Both the position numbers and the translations under genes were made by a program. The notes under the pieces are model-generated. The model was not told where the DNA came from and searched no databases. It was given only the letters and a program-made list of their open reading frames with translations. 64,000 bases of DNA from Diacronema lutheri (Eukaryota; Haptophyta; Pavlovophyceae; Pavlovales; Pavlovaceae), in contig JAGTXO010000010.1 in assembly GCA_019448385.1 (NCBI GenBank), positions 372,001 to 436,000 of the forward strand, written 5' to 3'. This document shows, piece after piece, positions 50,127 to 61,706 of the stretch; the first letter of the stretch is position 1, and each line of letters opens with the position of its first letter.

Positions 50127-50640
50127 GCGATGCCCGCGGCGGCAAGCGTGACTCAGCGCGGCAACGTCGGGAGTGGTGCAGGCGGCGTTGAAGCGAACGA
50201 GAAGGTGGACGCGGCGGCGATGAGCGGCCACGGCCACACCGGCGCGTCACGGCCGCCGCCTCCGTCGCCTCGCGCGCGGAAGCGCGCGCGGCCGGCGCGA
50301 CGGACGACGGCAGGGGCGTCGGCCGTGGCGGGCGTCGTGGGCGCGCCGCGCGCCAGCCACGCCGGCCTAGCCGGGCCGTCGTCGGCGTCGTCGTCGTCGG
50401 CGGCCTCGTCGTCGTCGGCCGGAACGGCGGCGCACTCGGCGCGAAGGAGGCCGACGGCAGCGCCGGCGACGCGCGCGTGTTGCCGCCTGCCGACAAGCTC
50501 GTCGCGCCGTGCGAGCGCGGTGTCGCCGTGTCGCCCTCGGCGGGCGACGTGGCGTGCGGCGCACGCGACGTCGACGCGGCCGCTGCCGCACGGCGGAGCA
50601 GGCGTGGCTGGTGCGGGGGCGGGGGGGGGGGGGGGGGGGG
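50127..50640 (+). repeat. Diverged partial duplicate of the start of the giant gene, ending in a poly-G run
   Basis: From ATG 50129 the frame reads MPAAASVTQRGNVGSGAGG and later ARPARRTTAGASAVAGVVG. It parallels MPMAASVTKGPGVGDGAGS and AAGAADDGGAAVVAGVEG of the gene that starts ~0.8 kb further right. DNA identity is visibly well below 90 percent. It ends in a G run (about 50611-50640). Confidence 0.6.
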
Positions 50641-50812
50641 GTTGGTTGGGGGGTCGGTCGATAAGGTCGCTGGGGACAATCTCCCATCAGAAACTCCCGC
50701 TTAAACAGCCGCTAGGGCGGCCGCGTCCGGCACGCCCAGCGCCGCGACGAGCGCGATGCATTCCACGAGCGCAGTGGTACATCGCTCGCCGTGGGGCGCA
50801 CCACGGGCCTTC

Positions 50813-50820
50813 TATAAATT
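50813..50820 (+). promoter_or_regulatory. TATA-like box upstream of the giant gene
   Basis: TATAAATT in an otherwise very GC-rich region, 107 bp before the first convincing ATG (50927) on the same strand. Confidence 0.4.
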
Positions 50821-50926
50821 TATGAGGCCAAGAGCGACGTCTTATCACACTTTCAAAAGCAGCGGATCAAAAGGCGTCTGCCAATCCGCCCGCGAGGACG
50901 ACCGACGCGGACGACCAGCACGCGCG

Positions 50927-52561
50927 ATGGCGCAGGAGACGACCGGCTCGATGCCCATGGCGGCAAGCGTGACCAAGGGCCCCGGCGTCGGAGATGGCGC
51001 AGGTAGCGACGAAGCGATCAAGGTGGAGGAAACGGCGAAGACGAGCGGCGACGGCTGCACCGGCACGCCTCCTCTGCGCCCGGCCGCGCGCGCGGCCGGC
51101 GCGGCGGACGACGGAGGGGCGGCGGTCGTGGCGGGCGTCGAGGGCGAGCGCGACGCACTCGCCAAGACGGGTGCCGGCGGCTGCGACGACGACGCTCGCG
51201 AGCCGCTGTCGGCCGGCAAGCCCGGCGCACTCGCCGCCGCGGCGACCGTCGGGGGTCTCGGCGAGCTCGTCGGCAGCCTATGCGCGTGGCTGGCGCACGG
51301 CGCGGCTGGTGGCGCCATCGCGGCCATCTCCCCCGGGACGGCCGCGCGCGGAGCAAACGGCACGCCGCAGCGCGCCGAGCCGCCGGCCGCCGGCGATCCC
51401 GTCGCTCCGCACGCGTGCGTCGCCGCTGCGGCGCCCTTGGCGGGCAGCGCGGCGGCGCCGTCGTCGGCCGCGCGCGACGCGCAGCGCGGCGTCGCGGGAT
51501 TCGACGCGGCCGCGCACGCGCACGCGCGCGACGGCAGGCGGGCGGCACGGCGGATGCGCAAGCAAGAGGGGGCGGTGCACAGGGCCTTCCGCAAGTCCCT
51601 CTGGCGCGACGCGACGTTTGTCGAGTTCGTTGAGAAGCTGCGCCCCGACGGCAGCGCGCAGCTGCTCGCGCGCGAGCCCACGCGGCACGCGGCGGCGGTG
51701 CTGTGCGAGCTCGCGCGCGGCCGCGACGGCGCGAGCGGCGCGGCCGGGCTGCTGCACGAGATGAGAGCCGCCGATGCGCGCGCGCGCGAGGCCGCCAAAG
51801 CGGCGGAGGCAGCGCGGCTTGCGCACGGGACGCTGCGCATCGTGGCAACCGTGGCGCTGGGCGGTGCGGTCTTCGCCGGCATGTCAGCGCTGGTCGTTGC
51901 TTGCGCGGCGCGCACGGCGACCGGTGCGCTTTTTGGGGCCCGCCGCCCGCGGGCGGCCGCGCGCGGAGCCGACGACGCGCTCGGCACGCTGCAGCGCGCC
52001 GAGCCGCCGCCCGCCGACAAGGGCAAGCGCAGGCGCGCCAGAGCCAACGACGACCCCGTCGACGCGGCGCGCAAGGCCGTGGGCAAGGCGGAGGGCAACT
52101 GCCGCAAGGCAGCCCGCCGGCTGCACCTCGCTGCACTGGGCGAGGAGGAGGCGCAGCAGCGCGTGCTCGACGCCGAGGCGGCGGAGCAGCTGGCGCGCTC
52201 GCGCGAGCCGGCCGGCGGCTGGGTAGGCAGCGCGCGCGCGCGCGCGCGCCCCGCCGCGCGCGCGCCCGTCGATTGGCGTGCGCGCAGCGCAGAACGGCGC
52301 GCCAGCTCCGTCACCTGCGCGCCGCCGCGCCCGTGCCCCTCGCGCGCAGGGGCGCCCTGCGGACTTGCGGCTGCAACAGGCGCACTTTGGCATTCGCGAA
52401 GATGCCGACGCGGATGTGCGCCGCGCGCACGAGGCGCTGCGCCGGGCGAGACAGGGTGTGGCGTGCGCCAAGGCCAACGTGCGGCAGATGGAGGCGGCGT
52501 TGCTCAACGCGACGCGCTGCGCCACCGCGGTGCTCGCGCCGCGTGGCGTGCCGGAGGGTGA
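50927..52561 (+). CDS. First ORF of the giant Ala-rich gene: coiled coils and a membrane helix
   Basis: It starts MAQETTGSMPMAASVTKGPG. A disordered Ala/Gly region precedes a hydrophobic stretch (LGELVGSLCAWLAHGAAGGA). A helical unit follows (RRMRKQEGAVHRAFRKSLWR, FVEFVEKLRPDG, AVLCELARGRDG), then a strong membrane helix (IVATVALGGAVFAGMSALVV, near residue 310) and a coiled coil (AARKAVGKAEGNCRKAARRL). From about 52225 the frame turns into Arg-rich shadow sequence, while coding character moves to the overlapping ORF. Whether splicing links the two is not settled here. No homologue recognised. Confidence 0.5.
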   Translation: MAQETTGSMPMAASVTKGPGVGDGAGSDEAIKVEETAKTSGDGCTGTPPLRPAARAAGAADDGGAAVVAGVEGERDALAKTGAGGCDDDAREPLSAGKPGALAAAATVGGLGELVGSLCAWLAHGAAGGAIAAISPGTAARGANGTPQRAEPPAAGDPVAPHACVAAAAPLAGSAAAPSSAARDAQRGVAGFDAAAHAHARDGRRAARRMRKQEGAVHRAFRKSLWRDATFVEFVEKLRPDGSAQLLAREPTRHAAAVLCELARGRDGASGAAGLLHEMRAADARAREAAKAAEAARLAHGTLRIVATVALGGAVFAGMSALVVACAARTATGALFGARRPRAAARGADDALGTLQRAEPPPADKGKRRRARANDDPVDAARKAVGKAEGNCRKAARRLHLAALGEEEAQQRVLDAEAAEQLARSREPAGGWVGSARARARPAARAPVDWRARSAERRASSVTCAPPRPCPSRAGAPCGLAAATGALWHSRRCRRGCAPRARGAAPGETGCGVRQGQRAADGGGVAQRDALRHRGARAAWRAGG

Positions 52562-55500
52562 CGAGCAGGCCGCGGCGAGAGAGCAGGCGGCGCTGGACCG
52601 GGAGGCGCCGCCGGCCGCGGAACGCGCGGCGCCGACGGCGCGCTCGCCCTCGGAGCTGCCGTCCGAGTGGGGCCCGCCAGCGGTCGGCCGGCGCCCGACG
52701 CCGCGTGCACTGTCGCACGCCGCGGGGTGCGGGGACGACAACCCGTTTGCGCCGCTCGCAACCGTCAGCGGTGATTGGTCGCCCACGCCGAGCTTGCGCC
52801 CGCCGTCCTCGCCGCCGCGGCAGCCGCCGTCCGACCGCCGCAGCGCGCAGCGTCGCAGCGCGCGCGCGCGGCCGCCGAGGCCGACCGTTTCACCCGAGGA
52901 AGCGCTCGCAGCCGAGCGCCAGGCGCGCGCGCTGTCGGAGCAGGCGGAGCAGAGGCGCGCCAAAAAGGCCGCCGCCAAGGCCGCGCGCCGCGCCGCGCGC
53001 GCCGCCGACAAGCGGACGGCGCGCGTCGTCCACGCGTGCGTAAGCGCCGCCTTGCAGCGCGTCTGCACGAGCGTCGCCACGGGCACGCCGCTCGCCGTGC
53101 TCCGCGAGCGCGCCGAGAGGCCGCGCGCGCCGAAGGCCGCGCCCGCGCCACCACGCCGCGCAGCGGACGGCGGCCGCGCGCTCCGCCACGCGCGCCGTGC
53201 GGCCGATGCGGCGGCGGAGCGCGAGGCGGCGGTGGCGGCCGACGCCGACGAGCGGTTCGAGCGGCAGCCCTCCGCCGCCCGGTTCGACGGCGGCGATGGC
53301 GGCGGAGGCGGCCACGTCGAGGCGAGCGCGCGACCGCGCGCCGGCGAGGCCGGCGAGGCTGGCGCGCACGGCGCGCCTGGCGCAGCGGGGCCCCCGGCGG
53401 CGTCGCTCGCGTCGCGCAGCCCGTGTGATGCGCGGCGCACGGCACGCCTCCCGCACGCACGCGCCGCAGCCACCTACGCAGGCAACGGCGGCTGGGGTGG
53501 CAACGTCGGCGGCGACGTGTGCGGCGATTGTTTCGGCGGCGGCGGCGTCCGTCGCGACGCCTGCGGCGGCGGCGACGCCACCTGCGGCTGCGGCGATGGC
53601 GGCGTCGGTGCTGGCGCTGGCGAGGCCCCTGCACACGGTGCGCCGGCGCGCGCGACGGCGTCGCGCTTGCTGCGCTTGCTCGGCGCGCCACGCGCCGTGC
53701 TCGGTGCGATGGCGCACGCCGCGGCCGTGTTGGCGCGCGGCGTGGCCGCAGCCGTCGCTGGCGTGCGCGCCGCCGCGCGCGCCGTGCGGCGCGCGCGCCG
53801 CCGAGCGCCTTGCGCGCGCCGCACGGCTGCGCGGCGCGCTCGCAGCCCGCCGATGCGCGACGTCGACGGCGCCCTGCGGCCCTCACCGTCCTGGCCGCGC
53901 ACACGCCTCGTCTGCGGCCGGCGCCTCGCGCCTCTGCGCCGCGCGGGCGCGCGCCCGCCGCCCGCACACGCCGCGCCGAGTTCCCGCGCGCGCGCTGCGC
54001 AACCCGACAGCGACGCGCCGGCGTGCGCGCCGCGGCGCTCGGCGCCTGTCGGTGCGCCGCCGCGCGCGCGTGGCCTGTGCGCGGCGCGCGCACGGCGCGT
54101 CCTCGACGTCGCCGGCCGCGCGGCGCGGAGCGCGCGCCTCGGCGCGCGCATCACGCGCCAGCGCACGCCGGGCCCGTCATCGGAGCCCTGCACGGCCGAG
54201 AGCGGCGACGGCGCGGGCGCCGGCGGCATCGGCGCGGCGGCGCCTGGCGCGGCGACGATGCGCGCCACCGGCGCGCGCGCAGCGCGCGCTGCGGCGGCGG
54301 CGGTCGGTGGCGCCTCGCGTCTCGCGCGCCGCGCGATGGCAAGCGCCGCCGCCGCTGCCACCTCCATAGCCGGCGCTGCCGCCTCCACCGTCGCCGCCGC
54401 CGCCGTTGCCATCGGCGCGGCCGTCACGTCACCGGCGTTCGCCGCGGCGCGTGGCATGGCGGCCGCATGCGTCGCTGCCTGCGCCCGCCCCACCGCCGCG
54501 CAGGCGGCCGCGTCGCGCGCGCTCGGCGCGCTCTTCGTGCTCGTCGACGCGGCCGACGCGGCGGGCGACAGCGACGCCGCGCTCGGCGCGCTCGCGGCCG
54601 CGGTCGACGCGACGGAGCTGCGCCCGCCGCCGGCCTTTTGGCGCGCGGGCCGCGCCGCGGCGTACGCACCGCGTCCGCCGCCCCTCAACTCGGCGCGGCC
54701 GCGCTACAACCGGCGCGCGCGCGCACCTAGCCCTCCCGTCGCGGCCGCGCCGCGCAATCTCGAGCGCGCGGTGCGCGAGCTCACGCGCGCCGCGCGCGCT
54801 GAGCGCGAGCGCGCGCCGGCGCCGCGCGGCGCGCGCGGCGGCGTGCTCCACGCGCTGCGCGCGTCGCTCCCCGTGCACGCGCGCGTTGCGCTCGGCACGG
54901 ACGCGGAGCTGCGCGCGGACATTGCCGCGTTCGCGCGCGCGCGCCGCGAGCTGCACAGCTTCACCGACGCCGAGGTGGCGGCGCTCGCGCGCCCGGACGG
55001 GCCGCCGCTGCCCGTGCGGCTCGCGTGCACGGCGGTCGCGCGCGCGCGCGGCGTGACCGTGCTGCTCGACATCGTGCCGCGCGGCGGCGGCGCACCCGAG
55101 CGGCTCGTGTGCCGCGCCCGTCGCCGCGGCGCCGCCACGCGCACGCCACGGCCGACAGCCGCCGTTATCGCGCGCGCGCCTTGCATAGCGGCGCGCGTTG
55201 GCCACACTGAGCCGGCGCGCGCGTGCGCGGGCGGACCGATCGGGGTCGTGCGCCTCCGTTCAGCGCGCCGCCGTTCTTGGCGTGGGGCGCGGCTCGACGT
55301 GCACACCCGCGAGCGGCTGGCCACACCGGTGCCATGCCACGTCGTGGCCTGCGCCGCCGCCTCGGCCATCGGCGCGTGCGTCGCTCGCGCGCGGCTTGGG
55401 CTTGCACGGCTGGCGCGCGCGTGGCCCTGCGCCTCCGCTCCACTAGCCACTGCTGCTGTCGCCTTCGCGCCTGCCGCCGACGGTGTTTTCCCCGCCGCAC

Positions 55501-57475
55501 TAGCCGCTCCTGCATCCGCCTTCGCGCGTGCCGCCGATTTTCCCGCCCCACTAGTTGCTCCTGCATTCGCCTCCGCGCCTGCCACCACCGGCGTTTTCCC
55601 CGCGCCACTAGCCGCTCCCGCTGTCGCGTCCGCGCCTGCCGCCGCGGGCGTGTCTTCCGCCCCACTAGTCGCTGCCGCTGCCGCCCTCCAGGCCGCCTCC
55701 GACGGCGTTTTCCCCGCCCCACTAGTCGCTGCCGCTGCCGCCTTCCAGGCCGCCTCCGACGCCTTTTCCCCCGCTCCACTAGCCGCTGCCGCTGCCGCCC
55801 TCCAGGCCGCCTCCGACGGCGTTTTCCCCGCTCCACTAGCCGCTGCCGCTGCCGCCCTCCAGGCCGCCTCCGACAGCGTTTTCCCCGCCCCACTAGTTGC
55901 TCCTGCATTCGCCTCCGCGCCTGCCACCATCGGCGTTTTCCCCGCGCCACTAGCCGCTCCCGCTGTCGCGTCCGCGCCTGCCGCCGCGGGCGTGTCTTCC
56001 GCCCCACTAGCCGCTCCTGCATCCGCCTTCGCGCCTGCCGCCGATTTTCCCGCCCCACTAGTTGCTCCTGCATTCGCCTCCGCGCCTGCCACCACCGGCG
56101 TTTTCCCCGCGCCACTAGCCGCTGCCGCTGCCGCCCTCCAGGCCGCCTCCGACGGCGTTTTCCCCGCCCCACTAGTCGCTGCCGCTGCCGCCCTCCAGGC
56201 CGCCTCCGACGGCGTTTTCCCCGCCCCACTAGTCGCTGCCGCTGCCGCCCTCCAGGCCGCCTCCGACGCCTTTTGCCCCGCTCCACTAGCCGCTGCCGCT
56301 GCCGCCCTCCAGGCCGCCTCCGACGGCGTTTTCCCCGCGCCACTAGCCGCTGCCGCTGCCGCGTCCGCGCCCGCCGCCGCGGGCGCGTCTTCCGCCCCAC
56401 CAGCCATCGCCGCCGCGCCCGCCGCCAACGCGCGCACCGCCAACGTGCCCGTTGCCAACGAGGCTACCGCCACCGAACCAGCCGCCCTTGAGCTTCCCCT
56501 CCAACCCGCCAACTCGGCGCTGCTTGCGTGGGCGGGCGACGCGGCTGCGCGCCGGCTGGCCGCCGCCGCCGCGAGCGCCGGCCTCCCGCAGGCAGAGGTG
56601 GAGCGCATCGCCAGCGGCGACATGCTCGCCTCAACCGTCGACGCGTGCTGCGAGGTCGTGCTGCGCGTGCACGGGCAGGCCGGCGGCGGGCATGTCTGCC
56701 ACGTGCCGCTCGCCGCGCAACCCGCGGTGTTTCAGGACGACGCCGAGCGCGCCGCGCTGCTGCACCGCCTGCGCAGCGAGGCGACAACGCAGGCTGTCAT
56801 CGGCGTGTGGAGCCCGTCGGACGAGCGCGGCGGCGCGGGCGGTGACGACGGCGCGCAGCTCGCCTCCGGCCATTTCACCGCGTTGCGCCTTGTGCGCGTC
56901 GCGCGCGCGGGCGAGCATCGCTACGACGCGGTGCTCGTCGACACGCTCGCGTCGCCCTGCAGGCAGGCGCTCATGCTCGCCAAGGCGATAACTGCCACGC
57001 TGCACGCGGCGGGTCTCGACATTTCGCGCGTGCGCCGCGCGCTGCTGCTCAACGAGGCGGCGCAGCGTGGCGCGACGTGCGGCCTCGCGATAGTGGGCGC
57101 GCTCAACGACGCGCTCGCCGCGGCGGGCTGCTCGTCCGCGCCGCGCACGTTCAGCGTGGCGGACATGTACGCTGTCGGCGAGCGCCTCCGCGTCGCGCTG
57201 ACCGGCGCGGCCAGCGATCGTGCGCCGGGCGGCGTCTGCGCGGTCACGAGCGCGGTGCGCGGCGGGGGCAGCCCCGATGGCGCCGAAACGCCGCCGCAGA
57301 CGCGCGGCGCCAAGGCCGCCGCTGGCGTCACCGCCGCCGCCACCGCCGCCGCCACGCCGCCGCCGCCCGCGCTGGGCGCCGCCGCCGCCGCCACCGCCGC
57401 CGCCGCCGCTGCTGCCGCCGCCGTGGCCGCGCCGCCACCGCCGCCACCGCCGCCGCCGGCCGGCGACGCGGGCGA

Positions 57476-57551
<76 letters not shown>

Positions 57552-60500
57552 GCCGCGCGCACGTTCTTGAAGCTCGCGCCCAGGGCGCGCGCGGCCGCCT
57601 CGGCGCGTGAGGCGTTGCGCGCCGCGTGTGCGCGCGCGGACGCGGCGGCGTCGTCACACGCGTCGGCGCCGCACGCGCCCGCCGGTGCGCGCCGCCGGCG
57701 GCGCGCGGGCGCAGGCGAGCTGGCGCTCGCGGCTGCGCGCGCGCTCGCCTCGACGGAGCACGGCGATTTGACGGACGACGCGCTCGAGGCCGCCGTCGAG
57801 CAGGAGCTGGGCGACGAGCGCGGCCAACTGCTGCTGTGCACGCGGGGCGCAGCGGCGCAAAGGCCCGCGCTTTGCCGGCTCCTGAAGCACGCGTGCGCGT
57901 CGGCGCGCGCGGCGAAGCGCGCGCAATTCACGGTGTTCGTCGTGCGCGCGGCCACGCGCGGCGAGCGGGGGGGCGCCGCCGCGAGGCGCGTGGACTCGGT
58001 GGTCGAGCTGTCGTGCGCGCTGCACGAGAAGGCGGGCGCGCTCGGCGGCCTCCAGCGCGTCTGTGTGCGTGGCTTCGCCCTCGAGCGCCGCCGGACACTC
58101 GACGCTGGCGCCGAGGCCGGCGCGTCCGCCATCGGCCAGGACGAGCAGGTCGAGGCAGAGGCGGGCGAGGCGTGCGTCGCCGGCGTGACGATGGCCAAGC
58201 AGCTGCGTCAGTTTGCCGAGCAAGCTGCCCGCGACGACGTGCTCTTCCACGTCGCCGTGTCCGAGGCCGACGCCCACGCCCGGCTGGCGCGCGTTGCGGG
58301 TGACGATGTCGGCGCGTACAGCGTCGTGCTCGCAGTCGCCGGGCTCGTCTGGCTGGCCAAGGCCGACGAGGTTGCGCCGGCGGCCGCCCAGCCCGCCGCC
58401 GTGCCGCCCGCCGCCCCGCCTGCTGCCGCCACGTCCGCCGACGCCGAGCGCGACGCCTCGCCTTCCGACCGCCTGCGCGCGCTGACGCTCGCCGTGCGAG
58501 TCGCGCTCGCGCGCGGCGTGCTGCGCCACCTCCTCGCCGACGCGTCGCCGGGCGCGTCCGCGACCGCTGGCGGTAGTTGCGCGACGCCCGTCGAGGCGGC
58601 CACGTCCGCCGCCGCGCCGCCCGCCACGGGCGTCGTGACGAGTGGCGTTGCGGCGGGCGCTGTGGCGGCCGCACCGGCTGCTGCGGGCGGTGCGATGGCG
58701 GGTGCATCGCCCATCACGCGGCCGGCGAAGCGCGCGCGGCGCACGCTCACCGCCGCTCCAGCCGCCTCGGCCGTTGCGGCCGCTGGAGGCGCACGCGCGG
58801 GCGCACGCGGCGCGGCCGGCGCGCCTCGCGCGCGCGCCGCGCGCGCGCCGGCCGAGTACGTCTGGCTTGCCATCGCGCGCCGGATGCTGGCGGCGCGACA
58901 CGCGGCGGCCGCGGGCGGCGACTTTGTCGCGTCGTGCGTCGCCGCGATGCAGGCCGAGTACGGCGACGGCTGTGCCGTCGTCGTCGGCGACGCGCCTGAT
59001 GACGCCTTGGTCGAGGCTGCGGCGGCGGCGCTGCTCGAGGGCAAGCACGCGGCGGTGAGCCTCGGCTGCGTCGACCGGCCGGCGGTGCTCGTCGTGCAGC
59101 GCGCCGTGGACGCGCCCACGTCGCGCGTGCACGGGTGGTGCGCGCACGCGGCGGGCGCCGCCGAGTTTGACGAGGGCGCCGCGCACGGCGTGTTCAACGC
59201 GATCGTCGAGCGCGCGTGGGCGCTGCGTCCGGACCCGGCCGACGGCAGCCCGCCGCCCACGCGCACGTGGGAGGTCGAGCAAATCGCTGGCGACGCGCCC
59301 GACCAGGCGGGCGTGGCCGCGCTGCGCGTGCTCTACGCGCTCGTCGCGGCGCACGGCCGCTACCGCTCGGCCGCCGCGCTCTTTGGCGCGCTCGCGCAGC
59401 TGCACGCGCCCGACGCCGCCGGCGCGCGCGCGGAGGTCGTCGCGGCGGCGTGCGCGGTGCCGCCCGGCGCGCGGCCGGGCGCCGCGCCGGCGGCCGCGCG
59501 GGACGACGCGAGGGAGCGCGCATGGGACGGCGCTCAGATCGCCGCGCTCGCCGTCGGCGCGGACGCTGCGCGCAGGCGTGTCGCGCCCGTGCGCGCGCTC
59601 GTCGACGCGCTCGGCACGCCACCGACCTCGGCGATCACGGGCGGGCCGGCGGTCCGGCTCGCGGGCGCGGGCGACGGCGGCCACGGTGCACGGTGGGTGG
59701 GCGGGCAGGCGGCGACGCCCGCCGAGCAGCTGCCGAGGGAGCTGCTGCGCGCCTACCACGAGGCGGTGCTGTGCGTCACGCCCGGCAGCCTCCAGCTCGG
59801 CCCGGCGGCGCTCGACGCGGTCACGCGGCCGCGCGAAAACGACACGCTGGAAGGCCTCCTCGCGCGCGTCAGCTGGCAGTGCGGCGCGAGGGCGAGCACG
59901 TGCGCCATGCTCGCCACGTTTTCCGAGCAGGCGGGCACCGGCTCGCGCGTCGCGCTCAAGGCCCTCCGCACGAGCTCCGACCTGGCCGGGCTGACGGCGG
60001 CTGCGGTCGGGCAGCAGGCGCCGCAGACGCCGCCGCCGCCGCTTCTCGTGATGCTCGGCCGCTGCCCCAGCCCGCTCGTCGGCGGCGGCCTCTTCCCGCC
60101 CGACCGCGCGACGGGCGAGCCGGCGGTGCACGCGGCGACGTCCGAGCTCGCCGTCGAGCTGCTGCGCGACGCGCGCGCGCTGGCCGGCACGGACGGGCGG
60201 CTCGTCGTGCTGTGCCTCGAGGCGTCCAACCCGCTCTGGTTCTGCCCCAAGGTGCGCGAGCTCGAGCTGCCGCGGACGCGGTCGGACGGCGTGCGCGCGT
60301 CCGGCTGCACCTGCCCTGCGACGTGCAGCGATGCGCGCGGCGCGGCGGGTGGCGCTGCCCGCGGCGCATCGACGCGGCCGGCGGCGCGCGCGATCAACAA
60401 GGCGGTGCTCGACCACTTCGTCGCGCTTTTCGGCCGCGAGGGCTTCGCGACCTTTGAGTTTGCGGGCGGCGGCGAGGCGAGCTGGCTGTGCGACAGCGCG

Positions 60501-61706
60501 GCCGGCACGACGACCGTCGCGGCGTGCGCGTCGCTGCCGCCGCGCATGGGCGATGGGCAGCTGGCCATCCGGCGGCACACGCTCGGCACGGGCGCCGACG
60601 CGCCGGCGCACGCCGTCGTCTCGCTCCGCGTCGCGCACGTGAGCCACGCCATCCGCCGCGCGGCGGACGACGGCGGCGCGCGCGCCGAGCGGATGGCGCG
60701 CGCCGCGCGCGCGTTCTGCGATGTGGCGGCCGCGCTGCGCGTCGACGCGATCCTGGCGGAGGTGCCCGAGGACCGCCCGACGGGCACGCCCTTCCTTGGC
60801 GGGCTGCTCAAATGTTGGGACAAACGCAACGGGAGCTGGACGGCGCCAGCCACGCTCGCGCTCGGAGACGTGCGCGAGGTGGCCAAGCGGACGGCCGACG
60901 CAGCGGCCGGCCGAGCGGACGAGGTCCCTGCGGCTGGCCGTCCGCAGGTCGCGGCGCGCGCGTGCGCTGGCGCGATTGGCGGCGGCGCGGGCGCGGCGGG
61001 CGCCTCGGACGCTGCGCCGCGTGCACTGGCGGGCGCGTCGGGTGCGCGCACGGACGGCGGCCCTGCCGACGCACCGCGCCAGCTGGAGAGCCGCTACGGC
61101 GAGGCGAGCAAGCTCGACCTACCCCAAGATTCCACTACGGGCCGCGTCCTCGACGCTCGCGAGGCCCAGGACCGCGCGCGCGTGCCTGCTGCGCCCGACG
61201 GCACAGCGCTGCGCCGCGTGCTCGACGCCGTCGGCGCGGGCGCGCCCGCGCAGCGCAGCCCGCGCTGGCACGACGAGCGATGGGAGGAGGTCACGGGCAG
61301 CAAGGTTGGCGACGTCGTGAACGACAACGCCGGCGTCGCGCACGAGACGCTCACCGACGAGTACGTGCACCGGCGGCGGCGCGAGGTGCGGACCAAGGCG
61401 ACGACCGCGGGCATCCTCGGCGAGGCCGTCGCGCTGCGCAAGCTGGCGGCCGCGTACGGCATCACCGTCGTGTGCAACCTGCCGATGGTGCGTGCGGACC
61501 CGCACGACAAGAGCGCGCCGTTCGCCTTCTCGCCGGACGGGCTCGCCATCCTCCCCGAAAACAACGAGCAGGTCCTCGTCGAGGTGAAGACGCTCACCAA
61601 GGCGGGCGCCACGGCGCACGAGGACGGGCCGCCGCAGCCGCACCGCGATCAGCTGCAGCTCGGCATGCACGTCCTCGGCGTGAGCAAAGCGCTCTACGTG
61701 CAGTAA
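52278..61706 (+). CDS. Giant ORF with Ulp1-like protease, inactive Ulp1-like and YqaJ nuclease domains
   Basis: 3142 codons, the longest frame in the window. From about 52350: a coiled coil (EALRRARQGVACAKANVRQM), Arg/Ala-rich linkers with Cys/Gly clusters near 53500, and a folded region at 54530-55110 (LFVLVDAADAAGDSDAALGA; ARRELHSFTDAEVAAL). A 57 bp repeat tract follows. A Ulp1/C48-like domain (56500-57210) has His in SGHFTALRL, Asp in AVLVDTLAS, and Gln and Cys in AAQRGATCGL. After a poly-Ala run comes a second Ulp1-like domain (58850-59370) whose QAGVAALRVLYAL lacks the Cys. An unknown domain lies at 59700-60850. At the end is a YqaJ/lambda-exonuclease fold (61258-61706): SPRWHDERWEEVTGSK, GILGEAVALRKL, SPDGLAI and VEVKT. 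It looks like a mobile-element polyprotein; whether still whole is doubtful. Confidence 0.7.
55443..56405 (+). repeat. 57 bp coding tandem repeat, about 17 copies, two subtypes
   Basis: Each unit contains CCACTAG(T/C)CGCTGCCGCTG and GGCGTTTTCCCCGC and codes for 19 residues. Type A is APLVAAAAALQAASDGVFP and type B is APLVAPAFASAPATTGVFP. A block of B-type units occurs twice and is separated by A-type runs, giving a higher-order pattern. One or two units are shortened in frame. Confidence 0.9.
57300..57552 (+). repeat. (GCC)n tract encoding poly-Ala with Pro blocks
   Basis: GCC runs, pure from about 57476 to 57548, join the first Ulp1-like domain to the next helical region. A linker role is likely. 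Confidence 0.9.

Noticed and set aside
55443-56405. CRISPR-like array
   Set aside because: Adjacent in-frame 57 bp units without spacers, inside a coding region of a eukaryote.
54704-56623. Long minus-strand frame opposite the giant gene
   Set aside because: Ala/Ser/Arg-rich antisense shadow of the 57 bp repeats and Ulp1 region; no domain, and the plus strand has clear motifs.
57654-60647. 997-codon minus-strand frame
   Set aside because: Arg-rich antisense reading of the Ulp1-like and following domains; high GC lengthens chance frames.
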